From an uncultured Ruminococcus sp. (GTDB lineage Bacteria > Bacillota > Clostridia > Oscillospirales > Ruminococcaceae), in contig USNJ01000080.1 of NCBI GenBank assembly GCA_900556055.1, forward strand, positions 1 to 8,921: a DNA stretch of 8,921 nt. The letters are read 5' to 3'. Shown here piece by piece: positions 1-4,586 of this stretch (positions are counted from its first letter, which is position 1; the number at the start of each line of letters is the position of its first letter). Made by a program: the position numbers and the translations under genes. The notes under the pieces were generated by a model. That model saw only the letters and a program-made list of their open reading frames with translations. It made no database searches and was not told where the DNA came from.

Positions 1-1240
1 CATCAACGGAAAAGGTGTTCTTACAGGTCTTACCGAAATTTCCGAGATCATCTCATCGAAGGCAGTAAACGGAGAAACCATACAGTGCGACGGTGAGCTT
101 TATTACAGAGGAATCAACATAAATGACCTCGTAAACGGCTTTGTCAAGGATAACCGCTTCGGCTTTGAAGAGGCTACTTATCTGCTGCTTTTCGGTCAGC
201 TCCCGACTAAAGAGGAACTTTCCGATTTCAATAAACTTATCTCAGATTTCAGAACGCTCCCGACTACATTTGTCCGTGACGTTATGATGAAATCCCCCAG
301 CAAGGACATTATGAACAACCTTGCAAGAGGCGTTCTGACGCTTTATGCATATGATGATGCGCCGAACGATATCTCAATACCGAATGTTCTCCGCCAGTCT
401 GTCGAGCTTATCGCACTTTTCCCGCTGCTTGCCGTTTACGGTTATCAGGCGAAGAGCTACTATCTCGATAAGGAGAGCCTGTTCATACATCAGCCTAAGC
501 CAGAGCTTTCGACTGCTGAAAATATCCTTCACCTGCTCCGCCCCGACAGCGAATATACCGAGCTTGAAGCTAAAATACTCGACCTTGCCCTTGTTCTCCA
601 TGCAGAGCACGGCGGCGGAAACAACTCGACCTTTACTACCCACGTTGTAACATCCTCGGGAACGGATACATATTCCGCAATAACCGCAGCACTCAGCTCC
701 CTTAAAGGTCCAAAGCACGGTGGCGCAAATATCAAGGTCGTCAATATGTTTGAGGATATAATGGCAAATGTATCCGACTGGACAGACGATGAAATGATTT
801 CCGACTATCTTGTAAAGCTGCTGCATAAGGAAGCATTTGACAGATCCGGTCTTATCTACGGAATGGGACACGCTGTTTATTCCATATCCGACCCGAGAGC
901 AAAAATATTCAAGCAGTTTGTCGAAAAGCTTTCGATCGAAAAGCATATGGAAAAGGAGTATGCACTTTATTCGTCTGTCGAGCGACTTGCAAAGGAAGTC
1001 ATCGCCAAGGAGCGCCGCATTTACAAGGGCGTAAGTGCCAATATCGACTTTTACAGCGGATTTGTTTACAGCATGCTCAATCTCCCGACAGAGCTTTATA
1101 CCCCGCTTTTCGCTATCGCAAGAATTTCAGGCTGGTCAGCTCACCGCATTGAGGAGCTTATCAACTGCGGAAAGATCATCCGTCCCGCTTACAAAAACGT
1201 TCAGCCGCAGAGAGAATATATTGCTCTTTCCGACAGATAA
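1..1240 (+). CDS. gltA: Citrate synthase, 5' end cut by window edge
   Basis: Condenses acetyl-CoA and oxaloacetate to citrate in the cytoplasm, the first step of the (often incomplete) TCA branch that supplies 2-oxoglutarate for glutamate synthesis. The reading frame is open from base 2 to the TAA at 1238-1240, giving 412 visible residues. The internal ATG at 284 is not the start, because recognisable citrate synthase sequence (CDGELYYRGINI, LLLFGQLP) lies upstream of it; about 30-50 residues are probably missing compared with the usual 430-460. Active-site elements are present: HGGGNNSTFTTH near 607-642, GPKHGGAN near 706-729 (oxaloacetate-binding His), GMGHAVY near 861-881 (catalytic His) and NIDFYSG near 1039-1059 (catalytic Asp). 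The gene is followed directly by its own terminator, so it is not co-transcribed with the metal genes. Family assignment is firm; gltA versus citZ naming is only convention. Confidence 0.95.
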   Translation, partial: INGKGVLTGLTEISEIISSKAVNGETIQCDGELYYRGININDLVNGFVKDNRFGFEEATYLLLFGQLPTKEELSDFNKLISDFRTLPTTFVRDVMMKSPSKDIMNNLARGVLTLYAYDDAPNDISIPNVLRQSVELIALFPLLAVYGYQAKSYYLDKESLFIHQPKPELSTAENILHLLRPDSEYTELEAKILDLALVLHAEHGGGNNSTFTTHVVTSSGTDTYSAITAALSSLKGPKHGGANIKVVNMFEDIMANVSDWTDDEMISDYLVKLLHKEAFDRSGLIYGMGHAVYSISDPRAKIFKQFVEKLSIEKHMEKEYALYSSVERLAKEVIAKERRIYKGVSANIDFYSGFVYSMLNLPTELYTPLFAIARISGWSAHRIEELINCGKIIRPAYKNVQPQREYIALSDR

Positions 1241-1246
1241 AATTTT

Positions 1247-1278
1247 TCCCGTCTTTATTTATAAGGCGGGATTTTTTT
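1247..1278 (+). terminator. Intrinsic terminator of citrate synthase
   Basis: A 9-bp stem (TCCCGTCTT at 1247-1255 with AAGGCGGGA at 1263-1271, one G-T wobble) with a 7-nt loop is followed by seven T. It starts 7 nt after the citrate synthase stop codon. Confidence 0.9.
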
Positions 1279-1305
1279 ATTGTTAAAATGTTCATACAAT
1301 TACCG

Positions 1306-1334
1306 TTGATTAACCTATGCAAATGTGCTATTCT
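1306..1334 (+). promoter_or_regulatory. Sigma-A-type promoter with no protein gene behind it
   Basis: TTGATT (1306-1311), a 17-nt spacer, then TATTCT (1329-1334) preceded by TG at 1326-1327, an extended -10. Predicted start is near 1341. The next downstream element is a terminator at 1379-1422, so a transcript would be only about 80 nt. It could drive a small RNA, or be a chance match in A/T-rich DNA. Confidence 0.4.
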
Positions 1335-1378
1335 TTTATTGTTGTTTTATTTTTGCCTTAAATAATAATTTATATAAG

Positions 1379-1422
1379 ATATCCGTCCCTTCCGCACAAC
1401 GGTTTGGGACGGATATTTTTTT
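1379..1422 (+). terminator. Strong intrinsic terminator, second after citrate synthase
   Basis: A perfect 11-bp stem (ATATCCGTCCC 1379-1389 with GGGACGGATAT 1406-1416) has an inner CCG/CGG pair in its loop and a run of seven T. No gene ends just before it. It is either a back-up terminator shielding the next operon or the 3' end of a short RNA starting near 1341. Confidence 0.85.
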
Positions 1423-1437
1423 GCCTGATATTTGCAA

Positions 1438-1455
1438 AGTTAGTGTTGACAAACT
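1438..1455 (+). promoter_or_regulatory. Imperfect TTAG-N6-CTAA operator over the -35 box
   Basis: AGTTAG-TGTTGA-CAAACT differs from the window's operator pattern (A/G)GTTAG-N6-CTAAC(C/T) at one position. Its left ten bases (AAGTTAGTGT from 1437) are identical to the left part of the perfect operator at 3069. It covers the -35 box completely. Confidence 0.55.
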
Positions 1456-1475
1456 CATATATAGTATGCTATACT
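1446..1475 (+). promoter_or_regulatory. Promoter of the DUF2325-DUF3793-flavodoxin operon
   Basis: TTGACA (1446-1451, full consensus), an 18-nt spacer, then TATACT (1470-1475) with TG at 1467-1468. It is the best promoter match in the window. One operator-like palindrome overlaps the -35 (1438-1455) and a perfect one lies just after the -10 (1477-1504), so a strong promoter held down by a repressor is the natural reading. Confidence 0.85.
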
Positions 1476-1476
1476 G

Positions 1477-1504
1477 AATATGGTTAGCAGAAACTAACCA
1501 TATT
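1477..1504 (+). promoter_or_regulatory. Perfect operator palindrome after the -10 box
   Basis: AATATGGTTAG (1477-1487), a 6-nt spacer CAGAAA, then CTAACCATATT (1494-1504): 11-bp perfect arms with a TTAG-N6-CTAA core. The position across the expected transcription start fits repression by steric block. The TTAG...CTAA core resembles DtxR/IdeR-type operators, and two more perfect copies stand before the DtxR-like gene at 3114. Confidence 0.8.
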
Positions 1505-1523
1505 ATATGAAAGGAGACAGGCT

Positions 1524-1805
1524 ATGAGCGTAGTAGTTATCGGCGGAAATGACCGCATGGCAACAAGATACAAGGATATCTGCAAGTCATACAACTGCAA
1601 GGCAAAGGTGTTCACACAGATGCCCTCAGATTTTGAAAATAAGCTCGGAACACCCGATCTTATGGTCGTTTTTACAAATACATGTTCCCACAAGATGGTT
1701 GACAGCGTAAACCAGAAATCCAGAAAGCACGATATTCCCGTTGCGAGAATACACAGTGCAAGCGTCAGCGCACTCAAAAGCATACTTGACCAGTACTGCT
1801 GCTGA
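1524..1805 (+). CDS. DUF2325 family protein
   Basis: A 93-residue single-domain protein of the DUF2325 family, whose biochemical role is unknown. The fold looks Rossmann-like: an N-terminal strand runs into GGNDRM (residues 7-12), followed by a second strand (DLMVVFTNT) and the conserved SHKM; the protein ends in two cysteines (QYCC). The start is fixed by AAGGAG at 1511-1516, 7 nt before the ATG. It is the first gene of an operon with a DUF3793 gene (55-nt gap) and a flavodoxin. The gap carries a 6-bp hairpin around the stop codon (1797-1818) and an operator-like sequence. Co-regulation with flavodoxin suggests a role under metal limitation, but this is inference. Confidence 0.88.
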   Translation: MSVVVIGGNDRMATRYKDICKSYNCKAKVFTQMPSDFENKLGTPDLMVVFTNTCSHKMVDSVNQKSRKHDIPVARIHSASVSALKSILDQYCC

Positions 1806-1821
1806 TTTTTTTGCAGCATAT

Positions 1822-1839
1822 AGTTAGCTTATGATAACC
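1822..1839 (+). promoter_or_regulatory. Operator-like site inside the operon
   Basis: AGTTAG-CTTATG-ATAACC matches the (A/G)GTTAG-N6-CTAAC(C/T) pattern at all but one of the twelve arm positions. It lies in the gap between the DUF2325 and DUF3793 genes, 21 nt before the latter. No clear promoter accompanies it, so it could be a roadblock site or chance. Confidence 0.3.
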
Positions 1840-1859
1840 AAAGAAAGGAAGGATCGGCA

Positions 1860-2432
1860 ATGGAGCGTACCGATTACATAGATTTTGAAAAGAAGCTTGC
1901 ATTCCATACTGCGCCTACCCTGCTCGGGATAAAATGCTCAAACCTGATGTCCCTGCCCCTGCACGGTTTTGATGTCGATTCATATTCCGAAACATTCAAC
2001 AGAAAAGCAGCATCAAAGGGACTGAAGATCAAAACATTATGCGAATGCAGCGAAAGAAGGCTTGTGCTTATCTGCAATGAAAAGCTGCTGAAAAAACGTC
2101 TTTCCGAGCCTGAAACAAGGCGTATGCTTTCGGAATTCGGATATTCATGGGATATGTCATGCAGCGAATGTCTGGATATGCTTTCGGAAAGAATAAGAAC
2201 AAGCGGAGAATTTCCTCATGAGATAGGAATATTTCTCGGCTATCCTCTCGAAGATGTCGAGGGCTTTATCCGCCGTAAAGGTGAAAAATGCAAGCTGTGC
2301 GGCTATTGGAAGGTGTACGGCAGCGTTGAAAATGCCAAGCGGATATTTGATAATTACGACAAGTGCAGAAAATTTCTGTGCAATAAATTAAATGAGGGCG
2401 AGGATATTTATCACGCACTCAGAATTTCATAA
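1860..2432 (+). CDS. DUF3793 family protein
   Basis: A 190-residue, probably cytoplasmic protein of the DUF3793 family, function unknown. Family hallmarks are seen in the C-terminal half: FPHEIGIFLGYP (residues 118-129) and KCKLCGYWKVY (143-153). It is rich in cysteine (C26, C61, C63, C72, C101, C104, C144, C147, C169, C174); the C144-x2-C147 pair with C169 and C174 could hold a metal or a redox centre, although no ligand role is known. A long purine-rich ribosome site (AAAGGAAGGA, 1844-1853) precedes the ATG. The flavodoxin gene follows after 15 nt, so the two are very likely co-transcribed. Pairing with flavodoxin under a metal operator points to redox or metal homeostasis; that step is inference. 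Confidence 0.85.
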   Translation: MERTDYIDFEKKLAFHTAPTLLGIKCSNLMSLPLHGFDVDSYSETFNRKAASKGLKIKTLCECSERRLVLICNEKLLKKRLSEPETRRMLSEFGYSWDMSCSECLDMLSERIRTSGEFPHEIGIFLGYPLEDVEGFIRRKGEKCKLCGYWKVYGSVENAKRIFDNYDKCRKFLCNKLNEGEDIYHALRIS

Positions 2433-2447
2433 CAGGAGGAATAAACT

Positions 2448-2855
2448 ATGAAAACCGCAGTTATTTACTGGAGCGGAACAGGCAACACCGAAATGATGGC
2501 TAAGGCTGTCGCAGAGGGCGCAGGTGCTGAGCTTTTCACCGTTTCCGAATTTTCGGGAAATGTCGCTGATTACGACAGACTTGCTTTCGGATGCCCCGCA
2601 ATGGGTGACGAAGTTCTTGAGGAGGACGAGTTCGAGCCGTTCTTCACAGGCATCGAGGGTGCTCTCGCAGGCAAGACTGTTGCACTTTTCGGCTCATACG
2701 GCTGGGGTGACGGCGAATGGATGAGAAGCTGGGAAGAAAGAGTCAAGGGTGACGGTGCTGAGCTTTTCGGCGGCGAAGGCCTTATCGTAAACGAAACTCC
2801 TTCCGATGATGATCTTGCTAAGTGCATGAGCTTCGGCGAGGAGCTTGCAAAATAA
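2448..2855 (+). CDS. Short-chain flavodoxin
   Basis: An FMN-binding electron carrier of 135 residues that typically replaces ferredoxin when iron is scarce. The phosphate-binding loop WSGTGNTEMMA is at residues 8-18. The two isoalloxazine-contact loops are also recognisable: GCPAMGDEVLEE near 48-59 and GSYGWGDGEWM near 82-92. The length is normal for short-chain clostridial flavodoxins, with no signal peptide or membrane segment. AGGAGG lies 8 nt before the ATG. It is the last gene of the operon and is followed by a structured terminator region. The metal-type operator at the operon promoter matches the classical iron-starvation induction of flavodoxin. Partner enzymes cannot be read from the sequence. 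Confidence 0.95.
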   Translation: MKTAVIYWSGTGNTEMMAKAVAEGAGAELFTVSEFSGNVADYDRLAFGCPAMGDEVLEEDEFEPFFTGIEGALAGKTVALFGSYGWGDGEWMRSWEERVKGDGAELFGGEGLIVNETPSDDDLAKCMSFGEELAK

Positions 2856-2877
2856 AATTTCTTCAGCATAAGTTCAG

Positions 2878-2954
2878 GAGATCCGTGTCCCTGGGAAATG
2901 CAGGCATATATTTGTGCCGCTCCCTTTCTGCGGCACGGATCTCTTTGCATTTTT
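2878..2954 (+). terminator. Structured 3' end of the flavodoxin operon
   Basis: An outer stem GAGATCC (2878-2884) / GGATCTC (2937-2943) encloses a 7-bp hairpin GTGCCGC (2914-2920) / GCGGCAC (2930-2936) and possibly a small CCTG/CAGG stem, forming a three-way junction. Right arms of the outer stem and inner hairpin abut exactly. The U-rich tail (TTTGCATTTTT, 2944-2954) is interrupted, so termination may be partial. The outer stem can extend by GTG/CAC only by breaking three pairs of the inner hairpin. Confidence 0.6.
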
Positions 2955-3000
2955 GACAAAAAATATTGCCGTATTTTTGTTATTGTTTACATTGCAGCAC

Positions 3001-3029
3001 TTGACTTTTCACATCAACAGCGGTATTAT
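3001..3029 (+). promoter_or_regulatory. Promoter of the DtxR-like / P-type ATPase operon
   Basis: TTGACT (3001-3006), a 17-nt spacer, then TATTAT (3024-3029); an overlapping TATAAT at 3027-3032 has a 20-nt spacer. Both operators of this operon lie downstream of the -10, between the promoter and the gene at 3114. Confidence 0.75.
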
Positions 3030-3035
3030 AATAAT

Positions 3036-3053
3036 GGTTAGGAAATTCTAACC
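3036..3053 (+). promoter_or_regulatory. Operator A of the ATPase operon
   Basis: GGTTAG-GAAATT-CTAACC: perfect 6-bp arms around a 6-nt spacer, covering the predicted transcription start. The arms are identical to the inner arms of the operator at 1477-1504. Confidence 0.8.
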
Positions 3054-3068
3054 TTTGTTTCGGTACAT

Positions 3069-3088
3069 AAGTTAGTGTATTCTAACTT
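3069..3088 (+). promoter_or_regulatory. Operator B of the ATPase operon
   Basis: AAGTTAG-TGTATT-CTAACTT: perfect 7-bp arms around a 6-nt spacer, centred 34 bp downstream of operator A and 26 nt before the start codon at 3114. It lies in the transcribed leader. Confidence 0.8.
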
Positions 3089-3113
3089 TATCTAATATGA
3101 AAGCAGGTGCGGT

Positions 3114-3485
3114 ATGCTCACATATTCGCAGAAAAAATATTTGTTTGCGATCTACAAGCTTGGTCAGAACGGCTGCGAGGTAAGCTCCGCCGAGGTCGCA
3201 AAGATAGTAGGCGTCAGCAAGGCAAGCACTGTTTCCATGACACAGAAGCTGTGTGAAACAGGCTACATAGAAAAGGAACATTACGGAAAGATCTCACTGA
3301 CAGACAGCGGCGTGCGTGAAGCAAACTCGCTGTTTACGAAGTGCCTGATTATCCGCGAATTTCTGAATAAAACTGTCGGTATCTCCGAGGACGAAGCGGA
3401 CAGAAGTGCAGTTGCGATAGTGGCTCATCTCTCCGAAAGTGCTGCCGACGGATTTGCCGATTATATTCTCGGAAGCACGAAATAA
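3114..3485 (+). CDS. DtxR-family transcriptional regulator, metal ligands mostly lost
   Basis: A 123-residue DNA-binding protein with the two-domain MntR-like layout and no SH3 domain. A winged helix occupies residues 1-70 (recognition region VGVSKASTVSMTQKL, wing near GKISLTDSG), followed by a shortened dimerisation region. Aligned by eye with MntR/DtxR, the usual metal ligands are absent: the Asp and Glu of the first helix are K8 and F11, the RHR histidine is C77, and the C/E-x2-E-H cluster is A101, A104, H105. Only the last His remains. It may be a metal-independent regulator or may sense something else. The ATG follows a weak ribosome site (GCAGGTG). It is first in an operon with two perfect palindromes in its leader, which suggests self-regulation or control by the intact DtxR homologue encoded at 7255-7656. 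Confidence 0.85.
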   Translation: MLTYSQKKYLFAIYKLGQNGCEVSSAEVAKIVGVSKASTVSMTQKLCETGYIEKEHYGKISLTDSGVREANSLFTKCLIIREFLNKTVGISEDEADRSAVAIVAHLSESAADGFADYILGSTK

Positions 3486-3488
3486 ACC

Positions 3489-3508
3489 GTCTGCCGATCG
3501 GCGCAGAC
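3489..3508 (+). other. Hairpin next to the ribosome site of the small membrane protein gene
   Basis: GTCTGC (3489-3494) pairs with GCAGAC (3503-3508) over an 8-nt loop, right after the regulator's stop codon and directly against the AGGAA ribosome site at 3509-3513. There is no T-run, so it is not a terminator. It could influence processing or translation. Confidence 0.45.
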
Positions 3509-3521
3509 AGGAAACACAATT

Positions 3522-3650
3522 ATGAACGGGGGCTTTTATATGATCTCTGCATTTATTTTTACAGTTTCATCAGCAGCCTTTATCTGCATAGTCAAATATA
3601 TCTGCATACGCATGATCAGAAATGAACGCCGCCGGAAAGGATGCCGCTGA
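3522..3650 (+). CDS. 42-residue single-helix membrane protein (hypothetical)
   Basis: A very short gene encoding a hydrophobic helix (about residues 7-29, ISAFIFTVSSAAFICIV and beyond) followed by a strongly basic tail (RMIRNERRRKGCR), the topology expected for a one-span protein with its C-terminus inside. AGGAA at 3509-3513 lies 8 nt before the ATG. A second start at 3540 (MISAF...) has GGGGG at 3527-3531 in front of it and would give 36 residues. The last ten bases overlap the beginning of the HD-GYP gene (ATGCCGCTGA), suggesting coupled translation. I recognise no family. It lacks the cysteine cluster of FeoB-associated small proteins. A membrane adaptor or anchor for the downstream enzyme is possible, but that is inference. 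Confidence 0.6.
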   Translation: MNGGFYMISAFIFTVSSAAFICIVKYICIRMIRNERRRKGCR

Positions 3651-4252
3651 CTATGGAATGTGACTGCGAGATAAATTACGAATATCATGAATTTGTTGAC
3701 TGCATAACCTCTGCGCTCGATGCGCGTGACCCGTATACCGGAAATCATTCGAGAAGAGTCAGTGACATGGCATGTCTGCTATGCCATGAACTTGGGCTGA
3801 CGGAAAAGGAAACTCAGGAAGTGCATATTGCTGCGCATCTCCACGATATCGGAAAGATAGGAATCCCCGATTCCATACTGCTTAAAGCGGGCAAGCTGAA
3901 TGACGAAGAATGGACGCTGATGAAGCAGCACCCTCAGATCGGTGCCGATATTCTCGCCAAATCCCCGCATTTTGCAAGAATATCGGCGATCATACTCCAT
4001 CACCACGAACGCTTTGACGGACTTGGCTATCCGTTCGGTGCAAAGGGCGAGGAGATCCCGCTCGGCTCGAGGATAATCGCCGTCTGCGATTCAATAGATG
4101 CTATGGCATCCGCACGTGCATACAGAAAAGCTCTTCCGCCGGATGTATGCCGAAGCGAGATCGTAAAAAACATCGGCAAGATGTATGACCCGAAGATCGC
4201 GGAAGCTGTTTTAAGAAGATGGGACGATGCCGTTTCCGTCTATATATCATAA
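3641..4252 (+). CDS. Stand-alone HD-GYP domain phosphodiesterase
   Basis: A 203-residue protein that is nearly only an HD-GYP domain, the family that hydrolyses cyclic di-GMP (some members act on related cyclic dinucleotides). Motifs in order: GNHSRRV (34-40), HLHDIGKIGIPD (66-77, HD pair H68-D69), the KxGKL segment (82-86), QHPQIG (96-101), HHHERFDGLGYP (120-131, containing GYP at 129-131) and RIIAVCDSIDAM. The metal-binding histidines and aspartates look intact, so it should be catalytic. There is no sensor domain. GGAAAGG (3634-3640) touches the ATG at 3641, which is too close; the ATG at 3653, just 2 nt after the previous stop codon, may be the real start by termination-reinitiation. It lies between a DtxR-like regulator and a metal ATPase. 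Confidence 0.9.
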   Translation: MPLTMECDCEINYEYHEFVDCITSALDARDPYTGNHSRRVSDMACLLCHELGLTEKETQEVHIAAHLHDIGKIGIPDSILLKAGKLNDEEWTLMKQHPQIGADILAKSPHFARISAIILHHHERFDGLGYPFGAKGEEIPLGSRIIAVCDSIDAMASARAYRKALPPDVCRSEIVKNIGKMYDPKIAEAVLRRWDDAVSVYIS

Positions 4253-4262
4253 CGCTGTTTAT

Positions 4263-4296
4263 CACCGAAAGGTGTGACAGGCGGCGATAGTGCCGC
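4263..4296 (+). other. Two small hairpins between HD-GYP and DUF6110-like genes
   Basis: CACC-GAAA-GGTG (4263-4274), a GNRA-type tetraloop hairpin, is followed by GCGGC-GATAGT-GCCGC (4281-4296). No T-run follows, only an A/T-rich stretch. They sit in the single large gap of the operon (78 nt) and could mark a processing site or a partial attenuator. I do not recognise a known riboswitch. Confidence 0.4.
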
Positions 4297-4330
4297 TTAT
4301 AAAATTTTAACCGTAAAGGATGGTTGACTT

Positions 4331-4585
4331 ATGTTGAAATGTTTTAAGAATGAAAAGTTCAGGTATGCTGTTATAGGTGCTGCTGCACTTGTTGTCGGAA
4401 AGAAAATTCTTACCGCAAAGAAGACACGTCAGCTTGCCGTAACCGGTCTTGCAAAGGGCATGAAGCTCACAAATGATGCAAAGGCCGCTCTCCGCAATAT
4501 GAAGGATGAGGCTGCCGATATCTGCTATGACGCTCAGGTCGAGGCAGCTATCGAAGATGATGATACGGAAGACGAAGTGGAATAA
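4331..4585 (+). CDS. Small DUF6110-like protein next to P-type ATPase
   Basis: An 84-residue protein with a glycine/alanine-rich hydrophobic stretch near the N-terminus (RYAVIGAAALVVGKKIL, residues 11-27), a basic middle part and a very acidic tail (EDDDTEDEVE). It resembles the DUF6110 family of small proteins found before heavy-metal P-type ATPases; this label is from memory and tentative. AAGGA at 4316-4320 precedes the ATG by 10 nt. The stop codon is separated by one base from the ATPase start at 4587, so translation of the two is probably coupled. The acidic tail could bind divalent cations, and the hydrophobic segment may place the protein at the membrane beside the pump; both are inference. 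Confidence 0.75.
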   Translation: MLKCFKNEKFRYAVIGAAALVVGKKILTAKKTRQLAVTGLAKGMKLTNDAKAALRNMKDEAADICYDAQVEAAIEDDDTEDEVE

Positions 4586-4586
4586 A

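Noticed and set aside
284..286. Start of citrate synthase at 284
   Set aside because: The frame is open and family-like all the way to the window edge; this is an internal methionine.
3481..3521. c-di-GMP riboswitch before the HD-GYP segment
   Set aside because: Only a simple 6-bp hairpin is present; the conserved GEMM core sequences are not found.
3522..4252. A single membrane-anchored HD-GYP protein split by a frameshift (small helix frame plus HD-GYP frame)
   Set aside because: The small frame has its own ribosome site, the overlap (10 nt) is typical of coupled genes, and GAAAGGA at the junction is a poor match to a -1 slippery heptamer. I kept two genes, though one deleted base would join them.
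4253..4330. Manganese (yybP-ykoY) or cobalt/nickel riboswitch before the ATPase part of the operon
   Set aside because: Two small hairpins only; the conserved loop sequences of these riboswitches are absent.
4506..4586. Extended N-terminus of the P-type ATPase starting at 4506
   Set aside because: The extra 27 residues lie inside the upstream small gene in another frame and do not look like an HMA domain; the ATG at 4587, one base after the upstream stop, is the sensible start.
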